This document shows positions 53,191 to 62,989 of a stretch of 64,000 nucleotides of DNA, piece by piece. The position numbers were made by a program, and so were the translations under genes. Under the pieces are notes generated by a model that saw only the letters and a program-made list of their open reading frames with translations, did not search any database and was not told the DNA's origin. Each line of letters begins with the position of its first letter. The first letter of the stretch is position 1. The DNA comes from Deltaproteobacteria bacterium (GTDB lineage: Bacteria; Desulfobacterota; Binatia; Binatales; Binataceae): positions 1 to 64,000 of the forward strand of contig JAJXZF010000083.1 in assembly GCA_021780225.1 (NCBI GenBank). The letters run 5' to 3'.

Positions 53191-54827
53191 GCCGGTTCTG
53201 GAATTTCGGCAATCAGACGGGTCGCCCCGCGTTTGGATTCGACCTTCAGCCGGCCGCCCATCAATGCCAGCCGCTCCGTCAATCCGCTCAGCCCCATCCC
53301 GTTCCTTCCGGAAGTTTCGGGAATTCCGCGGCCGTTGTCGAGTATCGAAAGGCGCGCGATTCGTCCGCGCTTTTCCACAGAAATCTCAACGTGCGTCGCT
53401 TCCGCGTGACGCGCCACGTTGGCCAGCGCTTCGCGCGCGGCCTGGTAGCAGAGCTGCTGGACGGGACGGGTCAATTTTCCGATCCGCTCCGGCCGCATCA
53501 GCCGGCCGCGAATTCCCGCGTCGGACAGCCGGCGCAGCTCGTAGCGCAAGGCGTCTTCGAGCGACGAGCGTCCGAGCGTGGCCGGCCGCAATTCGCGTAC
53601 GCGCAGCCGCAAAGCGTCCTCCAGTTGCTTGAAGACGCCGCGGGCTTCGTCGGGACCGGCCTCGATCGCGATTCTGGCGGCGGCGAGCAGTTGCGCCTGA
53701 TGGTCGTGCAGATCGCGCGCGATTCGGGATCGTTCCGCGTCCACCGCGGCGTATAATCGCATCCCGAGCGTGCCGACCAGACGTTCGAGACGCTCGCACT
53801 CGGCCTCGGCGCGCCATCGCGCCAGAATCGGTTCGATCCGTTTCGCCAGCGCTTCCGCATGCGCAACTGTTCGAGGGGTGATGGGGGTTCGGGAGGCGAG
53901 CGCTACCGCGCCGCGATCGAAAGGCACGCACGCGTACGAGTCGAAGCGCGCGAACAGGCGATCCTCCGGATGCGGCCGGCCGCGCTGGGCGCGTTTAACG
54001 CGCCGGATGGCGCTCTTGCCCGAGCCGATGCAGGCCGCCAAAGCGCTGGAGTTTTCAAGCGGCGTGGCCGGAATCAGCACGCCGTGAGAGGCCACCGCAC
54101 GGATTATCCCGTCGCTTTGCAGCGCGACGATCCAGGCGTCGAAGGGTGCGGTCGCGGCGAATTTCGCGCCAAGAACCGCGTAGCGATTGCGCGGGCCAAG
54201 CCGCGCCAGTGCGGATGCGGCGTCGTCCGTCGATTGGCGTTCGCGGTCCAGTGCGCGCGACGACGTTTCAATTTGCGTTAATTTTTCCGCGAGTTCCTGC
54301 GCATGGAGGCGCCAGAAATCGCGCGATTTTTCCGCCGCCGCCGCTTGTACCGCCGCCGCCGCGGCTGTGCTCGCCATCGCGGCGATCGCGTGCAGCACGG
54401 ACGGCCGATTTCGCGCGGGCGCGGCGATCGCGGCGGTCATGGCGTCATCGCCGGTCGAATTTAGATTCACGCGCGCCGAAACCATCAGCGGGGCCGCGGC
54501 GTCGGCGGCGGCCCCGTTCCGGCCGTTGCGATAGGAATCTTCCGGCGACATCGTGAGAGCGGCGTCGCGGTCGCGGCGCGGAGCGTAAAGCTCCGCCGCC
54601 GCCGCGGTTCGTTCGAGCATCGGTCGCAGCGGCGAATCGTGCGGCTCGAGGACCGCGCCCTCGTCGCCGTCGAATCGCCATCGAATCAGAATTGCGCCGT
54701 CGGGGAAGAGCGAAGCGGCGCGCGCCGCGATTTGATTGATCCGGCGCTGCGGAGACGGCTTTGCGGCGCGCTCGGAGCGGCGTTGGGCGTCCGTGGACGC
54801 CAATCGGACCTCCGCTTCGGGCTTCAT
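53187..54827 (-). CDS. Cytoplasmic HisKA_3-type sensor histidine kinase
   Basis: A 546-residue NarX/DegS-type kinase without membrane helices. An Ala-rich N-terminal half holds two possible degenerate sensor (GAF-like) regions (about 30-120 and 215-330), joined by a helical linker near 150-210. The phospho-acceptor His lies in RSRIARDLHDHQAQLL (about 375), and the ATPase domain has EALANVARHA, LDNGRGIPE and GMGLSGLTERL. It is coupled to the response regulator. The sensed signal is unknown; no Cys-rich or heme motif is evident. Confidence 0.9.
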   Translation of the reverse strand: MKPEAEVRLASTDAQRRSERAAKPSPQRRINQIAARAASLFPDGAILIRWRFDGDEGAVLEPHDSPLRPMLERTAAAAELYAPRRDRDAALTMSPEDSYRNGRNGAAADAAAPLMVSARVNLNSTGDDAMTAAIAAPARNRPSVLHAIAAMASTAAAAAVQAAAAEKSRDFWRLHAQELAEKLTQIETSSRALDRERQSTDDAASALARLGPRNRYAVLGAKFAATAPFDAWIVALQSDGIIRAVASHGVLIPATPLENSSALAACIGSGKSAIRRVKRAQRGRPHPEDRLFARFDSYACVPFDRGAVALASRTPITPRTVAHAEALAKRIEPILARWRAEAECERLERLVGTLGMRLYAAVDAERSRIARDLHDHQAQLLAAARIAIEAGPDEARGVFKQLEDALRLRVRELRPATLGRSSLEDALRYELRRLSDAGIRGRLMRPERIGKLTRPVQQLCYQAAREALANVARHAEATHVEISVEKRGRIARLSILDNGRGIPETSGRNGMGLSGLTERLALMGGRLKVESKRGATRLIAEIPEPA

Positions 54828-54846
54828 CGCCTCGCCGCCGCGGACG

Positions 54847-57597
54847 TTACTGGCGACTCGGCGGGCCGGTTGTCCGGAGCGCGTCGCCCAGTTGCTGCAT
54901 CTCCGCTCCGAAGCGGGTCCAGTCGCCTTGCCGCAACGCGGCCAACGCTTTTTGATAATGCTCGGAGGCGCCGCCCAACGTCGGCGCGAGAGCTGGCGGG
55001 GGCGGAGCGGGTGAGGTTGCGGCCGCCGCGATGCTTGACGCGACGGTGGGCGCGGCCGGAGTCTGCACGCCCTTAAGCAGCGCCGCCAGCGTCGAGGGCA
55101 GGTTGTCGCCCATCACGGTGCGATCGCCGTACGACGCGATCACCCGCTGCAATTCCGGCAACTGGCCGTTTTGCGCGCGGATATAGAGCGGTTCGACGTA
55201 GAGCAGCGAATCCTCGACCGGGATCACCAGCAAATTGCCGAGGATTACCTTCGAACCCATCTGATTCCACAGCGAGTATTGCTGGGAGATTTCGGGGTTC
55301 TGATTGATCCGCGCCTGAATCTGGTATGGGCCGTAAAACAACCGGTCCTTGGAGAATTCGAATTCGAACAGATGCCCGTAGTCGGCGCCGTCGCATCGCG
55401 CCGCCAGCCACGCGATCATATTGTCGCGTCCCTGCGGCACCATCGGCAGCATCAGGATATATTCAGCCTGCGTTTCGCCGGGCAGCCGCATGATTACATA
55501 GTACGGCTGCATCGCGGTGGTTTCGTCCGAATAGTTTTCGCGCGGAAAGCTCCACAAATCCTCGCGATTATAAAAAACCGCCGGATCGGTCATGTGATAG
55601 GTCGCGTAGGTTTCCGCCTGAATCAGAAAGAATTGTTCCGGATAGCGGATATGCGCCCGCAGCTCCGCATCCATCGCGCTCATCGGCGCGAACATGCCCG
55701 GATAGATCCGCTCCCAGGTGCGAATAATCGGATCTTCCCCGTCGGCGACATAGAACGTGACGGCGCCGGTGTAGGCGTCGATCACCGCCTTCACCGAGTT
55801 CCGAATATAGTTGATTCCGTAGGAATTGATTTGCGAATAGGGATAATGATCGCTGACCGTATAGCAATCTATTATCCAGTAGAGCCGTCCGTTGCGCACG
55901 ACCATATACGGATCGGCGTCCTGATTCAGGAACGGCGCGATGTATGACACGCGCTGGCTGATATTGCGCCGCAGCATGATGCGGCTCGACGGGCCGATCG
56001 TCTGGGTGACGAGCAGATTGATGTCGCGGTAGAAGAAGCTGAACAGGATGCGCCGGATCAAGCCGCTGATCGGCACGCCGCCGCCGCCCTTGTAATAGTC
56101 GAACACGTTGTCGTTGCCGCGCGGATAGTCGAATTCGGGCGTCGTCGCCTTGACGATCGCGTAAACGTCGGGCTCTTCGCCGAAATAGATTCCGGGCTGG
56201 TCGATTTTGATTCCGGCGTCGGATTGCGGCGGAATATTCTTCACATAAAGGACCGGCAGGCCTTCCTGGTCCTTGGTGTTCACCGGGCTCATCACGAGTC
56301 CGTACCCATGGGTGAACTTGAGATGGCGATTGATCCAGGTCTGAGCGTTTTCCGGCAGCAGATCGACGTTCATCTCGCGCGCCGACATCATGACCTGCGT
56401 GTAATTGCCGTCGATGTGATAGCGGTCGATATCGACGTCGCGGAAATCGTAATAGAGCCGGATTTCCTGCAACTGGCGGTAGGTCGCGATCAATGGGCGC
56501 GGGTCCCACAGCCGGATGTTGCGGATGGTCGCGGCGTCCTGCGTGAGCGAAGCGTTGGTCAATTTGCCCAGGCCGGCGAAAGGCTTGACGTCGACTTCGT
56601 CGAGTTGAAACGCCCGGCGGGTCATCTCGATATTGCGCTTGAGATACGGCGTTTCGACTCGCAGCTCGTCGGGCTTGACCACCAGGCGTTCGATCGCCGG
56701 CTGGAGCAGATTCAAAATCACGGCCGGCCCGAAGACCACCACCGCCGCCGCGACCGGCATCCGCACCCCGCGCTCGCCCAAGTTCGCGAAGCAAATCAGG
56801 GCGGCGGCGACGGAAAGCGCCGCCAGCAGCCAAAGTCCCGGCTGCCACAGCGCGTGGTCAACATAACGCAAGCCAAAAACGACGCCATTGCCGTGCAGAG
56901 TGAGCGCAAAGCGGCTGACCCAGTAGGCGAAGGCCCGCTGCAGAAAAAAGATTCCGAGCAGCACGGAAAAATGCGCCGCGCATCCGCTGGCGATGCGCGG
57001 TGGCGACTCGCGGAAATCGACCGCTCCCCGCGCCCAGTAGATCACCCCGCTGAGCGCGGCCGAGAGGATAATCAGCGTCAGGAACAGGTCGCGGATTTCT
57101 TCGAGAAACGGCAGCCTGAAAACGTAAAAGCCGACATCGCGGCCGAAAGCCGGCTCGCGCAGGCCGAACGGCACGCCGAATAGCGCCTTCAGATAGACGT
57201 CCCAGCTCGACGCCTCGCCCTGCGCGATAAACAGGGCCAGCAGCGCGGCCGCGCCCGTCACCAGCAATTTCCACGGAATCCGATCGCCCAGCGAGCGAAT
57301 CAATTCCGGCAGATTTACTTCGACCACCTGGTCCGAACGCCGGACCACGTGCAGACGTTCGCGGTCGTGGCTCAGGCCGAGCGCGATCAGGCCGTTGATC
57401 AGAAACAGGATGAAGCCGGCGACCGCCACGATTCCGAATATAACGAGCTCGGCGACAACGGTTGTCGTAAAAACCTGATGGAAGCCGAGCGTGTCGAACC
57501 ACAGCCAATCGACGAGCAGCGTGTCGCAGAAGTTAAGAAAGAGAAATGCAACAATGATTACGGCGGCGATAGCGATCAGGAGGTTTCTTGCGCGCAT
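54847..57597 (-). CDS. UPF0182-family large membrane protein
   Basis: A 916-residue protein with about seven N-terminal membrane helices (residues 5-320) and a large outer domain. It carries family hallmarks such as FQLDEVDVKPF, NIRLWDPRPL, the DVDRYHIDGNYTQVM-like segment, WINRHLKFTHGYGLVMSPV, YFGEEPDVYAIV and PYSQINSYGINYIRNSVK. The last 70 residues are Pro/Ala-rich. UPF0182 proteins have no firmly known function. It lies 19 bases from the kinase gene and may share its transcript, suggesting co-regulation. Confidence 0.93.
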   Translation of the reverse strand: MRARNLLIAIAAVIIVAFLFLNFCDTLLVDWLWFDTLGFHQVFTTTVVAELVIFGIVAVAGFILFLINGLIALGLSHDRERLHVVRRSDQVVEVNLPELIRSLGDRIPWKLLVTGAAALLALFIAQGEASSWDVYLKALFGVPFGLREPAFGRDVGFYVFRLPFLEEIRDLFLTLIILSAALSGVIYWARGAVDFRESPPRIASGCAAHFSVLLGIFFLQRAFAYWVSRFALTLHGNGVVFGLRYVDHALWQPGLWLLAALSVAAALICFANLGERGVRMPVAAAVVVFGPAVILNLLQPAIERLVVKPDELRVETPYLKRNIEMTRRAFQLDEVDVKPFAGLGKLTNASLTQDAATIRNIRLWDPRPLIATYRQLQEIRLYYDFRDVDIDRYHIDGNYTQVMMSAREMNVDLLPENAQTWINRHLKFTHGYGLVMSPVNTKDQEGLPVLYVKNIPPQSDAGIKIDQPGIYFGEEPDVYAIVKATTPEFDYPRGNDNVFDYYKGGGGVPISGLIRRILFSFFYRDINLLVTQTIGPSSRIMLRRNISQRVSYIAPFLNQDADPYMVVRNGRLYWIIDCYTVSDHYPYSQINSYGINYIRNSVKAVIDAYTGAVTFYVADGEDPIIRTWERIYPGMFAPMSAMDAELRAHIRYPEQFFLIQAETYATYHMTDPAVFYNREDLWSFPRENYSDETTAMQPYYVIMRLPGETQAEYILMLPMVPQGRDNMIAWLAARCDGADYGHLFEFEFSKDRLFYGPYQIQARINQNPEISQQYSLWNQMGSKVILGNLLVIPVEDSLLYVEPLYIRAQNGQLPELQRVIASYGDRTVMGDNLPSTLAALLKGVQTPAAPTVASSIAAAATSPAPPPPALAPTLGGASEHYQKALAALRQGDWTRFGAEMQQLGDALRTTGPPSRQ

Positions 57598-57610
57598 TTA
57601 TGTTCCGAGG

Positions 57611-57904
57611 TCAGACGCCGCGTGCGATTTGGGCCACATGTTCGCGGACCACATCGGGCGGACACATCCAGATGAAGAGCTTAAGCGTCAAATAGCCAAC
57701 CAAGAGCCAATCAAGCTCGCCGATAATGGGTACGAAATCCAATTCGAGCGCCGGCGGCGTGATCAACAGGAGCAATCCCAGGGGCGGCACCAGCTTGGCA
57801 AGCATCGAAACCCGCTCGTCGCCCATCAAGCGCCAAAAGACGCGGGCGAACTGCGGCAGATGGAGCAGCATTCCGCGTACGCGTCGCGGATTCAGCAACT
57901 GCAT
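57611..57904 (-). CDS. DUF1232 (YkvA-like) small membrane protein
   Basis: A 97-residue protein with the DUF1232 core: DERVSMLAKLVPPLGLLLLI, then DFVPIIGELDWLLVGYL. Two hydrophobic segments suggest membrane association. The ATG at 57904 is used; a GTG at 57952 would add 16 residues of unclear value. It lies 13 bases before the UPF0182 start on the same strand. Function of the family is unknown. Confidence 0.82.
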   Translation of the reverse strand: MQLLNPRRVRGMLLHLPQFARVFWRLMGDERVSMLAKLVPPLGLLLLITPPALELDFVPIIGELDWLLVGYLTLKLFIWMCPPDVVREHVAQIARGV

Positions 57905-58046
57905 TCTTAGGAACGAGCCAAACACGGTAATTTCCAGTCCTGACTGTAGCACACGCCCGCGCGAAGCATGAGACGCTTAATCGACACGCCGCCGCGACGA
58001 AGCCTGACAATCGCGATACAATGAATCCGGCGGAGGCGCGGACGGG

Positions 58047-59753
58047 ATGAAGCGACGGATGGCGCTGGGCAATTTCCTGGTCGAATACCTGCGGAAAATC
58101 GGAGTCAAGCATGTCTTCGGCATTCCCGGCGACCTCGCGCTGAAGTTGTTTTTTGCGCTCGGACGCAAGCACGATCTGGAAATCCTTACGATGTCGCATG
58201 AGCCGGGCGTGGGCTTCGCCGCGGACGGTTACGCCCGCGCGACCGGCCGTATCGGCGTGATTTGCGTCACCTACGGCGCGGGCGGCCACAACATGGTGAA
58301 TCCTATCGCCGGATCGTTTTCCGAGCGCGTGCCGCTTTTGATTTTTTCGGGCGGACCGGGCGAAGAGGAGCGCAAGCTCGGCGCGCTGATTCATCATCAG
58401 GCGCGTGAGATCGAATCGCAGCATCGCATCTACCAGGAAGTGACCTGCGCCTCGCACGTGCTGACCGATCCGGTGCGCGCCGCCCGCGAACTTCACGAAG
58501 TGGTTGCGGCGGTATGGGCCGAGCAGCGTCCGGGCTACGTCGAAATCCATCGCGACATGGTCGGCCGCGAAATCGACGTGCCGCGGGAGATAATTGATTG
58601 GGACGGCCGGCTGCGCTTTCCCGAATCGGACGAACGGCGGGTCGCGGAGGCGGCGCGCGAGACCGCCGCGATGTTCAACCGGAGCAAGCGGCCGATTCTT
58701 GTCGCTGGCATCGAGATTCATCGTTACAAGGCGCAGCGCGAGCTGATCGAATTGGCGGAGCGGATGGGCGCGCCGGTGTGCGCGACCGTGCTCGGCAAAG
58801 GCGCCTTCCCGATGGACCATCCGCTGTACCTGGGCGTACACATGGGCCGGATCAGTCCGGGGCCGATCGTCGCGCGGATGGACGAAGCGGATTTCGTGCT
58901 GAATCTCGGATGCCTCAAGACCGACATGAATTTCGGCAATCGCCCTCCGCACATCATTCAGGAAAAAACGGTATGGGCGGTCGATCGCCGTGTGGACGTG
59001 AAGTTTCATACCTATGTGGACGCCGGCGTGCGGGAATTCGTGCGCGCGCTGCTCCAGCAGGACCTGCGGCGCCATCGCGAGACCGTCGCCTACGCCAGCA
59101 ATCTCACCAACGGCATTGCGCCGCGCGATCGGGCGGAGCGGCCGGTGCGCGTCAGCGAAATCTTGCGCGCGGTCAACGACTTTCTCGCCGCGCATCGCCG
59201 CTACATGGTGGTGACCGAAGCGGGCGACATGCTCTTCGGCGGACTCGACGTCCGCGTGCCGAGCCACGGAACTTATCTGGCGCAGGGATTTTACGCCTCG
59301 ATGGGGTTCGCGACGCCGGCCGCGCTCGGCGCGCAAATCGGATGCGGGCTGAGGCCGATCGTGCTCACCGGCGACGGAGGGTTTCAGATGACGGGGCCGG
59401 AGATTTCGCACGCGGTGCGCTTCGGCGTCAATCCCATCGTGATCGTCGTGAACAACGGCGGATGGGGAATTTTCCGGCCGGTCACGCCGGATCGGCGGGA
59501 TCTTCTGGAAATTCCGCCCTGGCCATACGCGCGGCTGGCGCAGGCTTGGGGCGGCGCGGGATTCGTTGCCGAAACCGCGGATGAATTGCGCGCGGCGCTC
59601 GACGAAGCGCATGGCGCCAAAACCTTTTCGATCATCGACGTGCACGTCGGCCGCGACGACCTTTCGCCGGTGACAATCAAATATATCCGCGAGGCCGCCC
59701 GCCGCTCTCAGGCGGCGGACCGCGGCGCCGCGCGCGGCGCGCGTTCCAGATAA
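58047..59753 (+). CDS. Thiamine pyrophosphate-dependent 2-oxoacid decarboxylase-like enzyme
   Basis: A 568-residue TPP enzyme with the three-domain acetolactate synthase/pyruvate decarboxylase layout. The catalytic Glu lies in TMSHEPGVGFAADGYAR (about 51) and the TPP-binding motif is LTGDGGFQMTGPEISHAV, followed by VNNGGWGIF (about 440-475). MALGNFLVEYLRKIGVKHVFGIPGD matches indolepyruvate/phenylpyruvate decarboxylases best, as far as eye comparison goes. It precedes an acyl-CoA ligase by 20 bases. The substrate is not determined. Confidence 0.88.
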   Translation: MKRRMALGNFLVEYLRKIGVKHVFGIPGDLALKLFFALGRKHDLEILTMSHEPGVGFAADGYARATGRIGVICVTYGAGGHNMVNPIAGSFSERVPLLIFSGGPGEEERKLGALIHHQAREIESQHRIYQEVTCASHVLTDPVRAARELHEVVAAVWAEQRPGYVEIHRDMVGREIDVPREIIDWDGRLRFPESDERRVAEAARETAAMFNRSKRPILVAGIEIHRYKAQRELIELAERMGAPVCATVLGKGAFPMDHPLYLGVHMGRISPGPIVARMDEADFVLNLGCLKTDMNFGNRPPHIIQEKTVWAVDRRVDVKFHTYVDAGVREFVRALLQQDLRRHRETVAYASNLTNGIAPRDRAERPVRVSEILRAVNDFLAAHRRYMVVTEAGDMLFGGLDVRVPSHGTYLAQGFYASMGFATPAALGAQIGCGLRPIVLTGDGGFQMTGPEISHAVRFGVNPIVIVVNNGGWGIFRPVTPDRRDLLEIPPWPYARLAQAWGGAGFVAETADELRAALDEAHGAKTFSIIDVHVGRDDLSPVTIKYIREAARRSQAADRGAARGARSR

Positions 59754-59773
59754 GCCAGGAATCCGGTGATGGA

Positions 59774-61387
59774 ATGGACAGTTACGAGAAAATTTATCGC
59801 GAATTTCGTTGGAACACGCCGGCGGCCTTTAATTTCGGCGCGACGATAGACGCCTTCGCCGCCGATCCGTCGCGGGTCGCATTGCTGTGGGAAGATCAGG
59901 AAGGCAATCGCGCGCGCATGACGTTCGCCGATATCAGCGCGCAGTCGAATCGAATCGCCAACGCGCTGACGGCGCTCGGGCTTGGCCGGGGCTCAGCGGT
60001 GATGATCGCGCTGCCGCGGATTTCGCTCTGGCAGGCGGCCTATATCGGCGCGTTGAAGGCGGGCGCGATGGTGATTCCGTGCGTGGCGATGCTGCGCGAG
60101 AAGGATTTCGTTTACCGCGCCAATCATTCGGGAGCGCGCGCAATAATCGCGGGCGCCGAAAACGCGGAATTGGCCGCCGATTTGCGCAGCCAATGCCCCG
60201 AGCTCAAGCATTTCCTTCTGGCCGGCGGCGCGCGCAACGGATGGATTTCGCTGCGCGAGGCGATGCACAACGCGTCGGCGCATTTCCGGCCGGCGGCGAC
60301 GGCCGCGACCGACCCGGCAATTTGCTATTACACCTCGGGCACCACGCGCGAGCCGAAAGCCGTCCTGCATGCTCACGCCTACACCTGGGCGCATCAGTAC
60401 ACCGGCTCGATCTGGCTCGATCTCAAACCGGGCGACATCCATTGGACGACGTCCGACACCGGCTGGGCGAAGGCCGCATACGGCGTGCTGTTCGGGCCGT
60501 GGATGAACGGCGTGACGACCTTCATGTATAACGGCCGCTTCGAGCCGCTGAAGGAGCTTGAACTGCTCAAGCGCTATGGGATCACCACCTTCTGCGCGCC
60601 GCCGACCGAATACCGGATGCTGGTGAAGGAGGATCTGGCGGGCCGCAAGCCGCCGGCGCTGCGCCACTGCACGGGCGCGGGCGAGCCGCTCAATCCGGAG
60701 GTGATCGAGGTCTGGCGCGAGCAGTTGGGCCTTACGATTCACGACGGTTACGGCCAGACCGAAACCGCGCTGGCCGCGGCGAATCTGCCGGGGATGGAGA
60801 TCAAGCCGGGTTCGATGGGCCGGCCGTTTCCGGGAATCGACGCGCGCGTGCTCGACGAAAATCTCAACGAATGCGGCGAGGGCGAGGCCGGCCAGATCGG
60901 CGTGCGGATAAAGCCCGACAAACCGGCGTCGATCATGCAGGAGTATTGGCAAAATCCTGACGAGAACGCCGCCGTCTTCAAGGGCGATTTCTACCTCACC
61001 GGCGACAACGCCTATCGCGACCGCGATGGCTATCTCTGGTTCGTGGGCCGCGCCGACGACGTAATCACTTCGGCGGGCTATCGAATCGGGCCGTTTGAAG
61101 TCGAAAGCGCTCTGCTGGAGCATCCGGCGGTGCTCGAATCGGCGGTGGTCGCCAGTCCCGATCCCGATCGCGGCGCGATCGTCAAGGCGTTCGTGCGGCT
61201 CAAGGACGGCGTCGCGGGCAGCGACGCGCTCGCGGCTGAATTGCAGGAGCACGTCAAGCGCGTGACCGCGCCCTACAAATATCCGCGCGAAATCGAGTTC
61301 GTCGCCGATCTGCCGAAGACCGTCAGCGGCAAGATTCGCCGGGTCGAATTGCGCCAGCGCGAAGAGCGCCGCAAACAGGGCGGATGA
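59774..61387 (+). CDS. AMP-forming acyl-CoA synthetase
   Basis: A 537-residue adenylate-forming ligase. Motifs are CYYTSGTTREPKAVLHAH (P-loop, about 185), DGYGQTETALAA (A5), FYLTGDNAYRDRDGYLWFVGRADDVI (A7 and hinge) and KTVSGKIRRVELR with the catalytic Lys. It resembles benzoate-CoA or medium-chain acyl-CoA ligases. With the adjacent TPP decarboxylase it could make an acyl-CoA from a 2-oxoacid-derived acid, although no aldehyde dehydrogenase is present here. Confidence 0.93.
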   Translation: MDSYEKIYREFRWNTPAAFNFGATIDAFAADPSRVALLWEDQEGNRARMTFADISAQSNRIANALTALGLGRGSAVMIALPRISLWQAAYIGALKAGAMVIPCVAMLREKDFVYRANHSGARAIIAGAENAELAADLRSQCPELKHFLLAGGARNGWISLREAMHNASAHFRPAATAATDPAICYYTSGTTREPKAVLHAHAYTWAHQYTGSIWLDLKPGDIHWTTSDTGWAKAAYGVLFGPWMNGVTTFMYNGRFEPLKELELLKRYGITTFCAPPTEYRMLVKEDLAGRKPPALRHCTGAGEPLNPEVIEVWREQLGLTIHDGYGQTETALAAANLPGMEIKPGSMGRPFPGIDARVLDENLNECGEGEAGQIGVRIKPDKPASIMQEYWQNPDENAAVFKGDFYLTGDNAYRDRDGYLWFVGRADDVITSAGYRIGPFEVESALLEHPAVLESAVVASPDPDRGAIVKAFVRLKDGVAGSDALAAELQEHVKRVTAPYKYPREIEFVADLPKTVSGKIRRVELRQREERRKQGG

Positions 61388-61432
61388 GGCGCGGGAACGG
61401 CACGACGCGACGGCGGCGGCGCGACGCGCCGT

Positions 61433-61990
61433 TCAGGGCTTGCGGCGGCCTTCGAGCAGGTTCATCTTGCCGGCGAAATCTTCGAGATCGACCTCGGTTG
61501 TCTCGAGCACCCGCGCGACCATCCCCCAGAAGCCGATCGACATAATCAGTTCGACGATTTCGCCCGCTCCGAGATGTTTTTCCAGAGCGCTCAGAGTTTC
61601 ATGCTTTCCTTTGACGTTGCGCGCAATCTCGTCGGTGAAGCGCAGCACCAATCGCTCGACTTCGTCGAAGCACGCCGCCGGCTCCCAGTTGTCCATCGCG
61701 GCGATTTGCGCGTCGGAAACGCCGACCGCTTTTGCGATCGGCGCGTGCTGCGTCCATTCGTAGACCGAAGAGCTGACTTTGGCGGTGCGCAGAATCGCGA
61801 TTTCGCGGAGCTTCGCGTTGAGCCTGCCCTTGGTGAGGAGCGCATTGCCAAGGCGCGAAAAATTGTGAAAGACGGCGTCGGACGCATTCGCCATCATCCG
61901 TGCGACGTTCATCTTCCGCGGCGTATTGCTGAGGATTTCGCGGGTTTTTTCCGAAGCCTTGCTTTCGTCAACATACGGTAGCAGCGCCAT
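61433..61990 (-). CDS. Carboxymuconolactone decarboxylase-family protein
   Basis: A 185-residue CMD-family protein: SRLGNALLTKGRLNAKLREIA, AILRTAKVSSSVYEWTQHAPIA and ELIMSIGFWGMVARVLE. The CxxC redox pair of AhpD is absent: Tyr-Glu-Trp replaces the first Cys region. A GGAG lies nine bases before ATG 61990. Convergent with the acyl-CoA ligase. It is a paralogue of the protein at 16801-17346. Confidence 0.88.
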   Translation of the reverse strand: MALLPYVDESKASEKTREILSNTPRKMNVARMMANASDAVFHNFSRLGNALLTKGRLNAKLREIAILRTAKVSSSVYEWTQHAPIAKAVGVSDAQIAAMDNWEPAACFDEVERLVLRFTDEIARNVKGKHETLSALEKHLGAGEIVELIMSIGFWGMVARVLETTEVDLEDFAGKMNLLEGRRKP

Positions 61991-62117
61991 CGCGTTCACT
62001 CCTTCGCCGGGGCGGCCGAATAGTGCGGCGCGATCGTTCAATCGAAGGGCGCGCCGCCGGATTGGCCGGAGCGTAATCCGCGCACGGTCGCATACGCAAA
62101 CGGATGCGCCGCTCGAA

Positions 62118-62735
62118 TCAGAAATCGCTCCGGGTTCGCCGCAGCCTGAACGCCAGCCAGAGCAGCGCCGCCGCGAGCGCGAAACCGATCGCGGCCAGAT
62201 GGCCGGCGCGATGCGCGATCGCCGCGACATGTTCAAGTTCGTCGCCGACGAGGTAGCCGATGGTGATGACCAGGCCGCACCAGATGACCGCGCCCAGGAG
62301 ATTCCATCCGAGGAAGCGCCAGAAACGCATCCCGGTCGCGCCCGCCATTGGACCGGCGACGAAGCGCGCGCCGGCGACGAAGCGCGCCATGAAGACGGCC
62401 TTGGCGCCGTGCGTCGCGAAAAACGCGCGGAGGCGTTCGATGCTTGGTTGCAGGGCGCGGAACGTGGCGGCGAGCCAGTCGATCAGGCGCTGGCCGCCGG
62501 TGCGGCCGAACGCATAGCCGGCGCAATCGCCGGTCACCGCGCTGGCGATGCCGACAAGATAGATCGTGCGGAGCTCAAGGATGTCGCGGCCGGCCAGAAA
62601 CCCCGCGGCCAACAGCACCGTTTCTTCGGGCACCGGCACGCCGAGATTGCCGACAAAGACGCAGATGAACAGGCCGAGATAGCCCCAATCGGCCAAAAAA
62701 GCCGCAATTCCGGTTGGATCGAGCGCGTGATGCAT
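62118..62735 (-). CDS. DedA-family membrane protein
   Basis: A 205-residue membrane protein with about five helices and the DedA pattern: GVPVPEETVLLAAGFLAG, DCAGYAFGR, FMARFVAGARFVAGPMAGATGM and FLGWNLLGAVIWC. DedA proteins are thought to flip lipid carriers or act in membrane homeostasis. The start at 62735 begins just before the first helix; sequence further upstream is polar and unconserved. Confidence 0.9.
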   Translation of the reverse strand: MHHALDPTGIAAFLADWGYLGLFICVFVGNLGVPVPEETVLLAAGFLAGRDILELRTIYLVGIASAVTGDCAGYAFGRTGGQRLIDWLAATFRALQPSIERLRAFFATHGAKAVFMARFVAGARFVAGPMAGATGMRFWRFLGWNLLGAVIWCGLVITIGYLVGDELEHVAAIAHRAGHLAAIGFALAAALLWLAFRLRRTRSDF

Positions 62736-62989
62736 CGTGTGCGAGACCCGAGAGCGCGGCGCGCCGTCGGGAGTTGATTTAGCTTGCCGTATCCCGCCGC
62801 CGAAGGTAAGCCGGGTTGACGCTCCGCGCGTCACGATAGTTGCGCCAGGCCGGCAACTATCGCGCCGCGTTCCGCGTTTTCCCGCCGGTTGGTTCCTTTG
62901 GGAGACGGCCCTGAAATGCGCTATGCAGGAACTCGCGGCGCACGCGGCGCCCGGCCGCCGCGCATACCGTCCGCGAAAGGCGCGCGATT

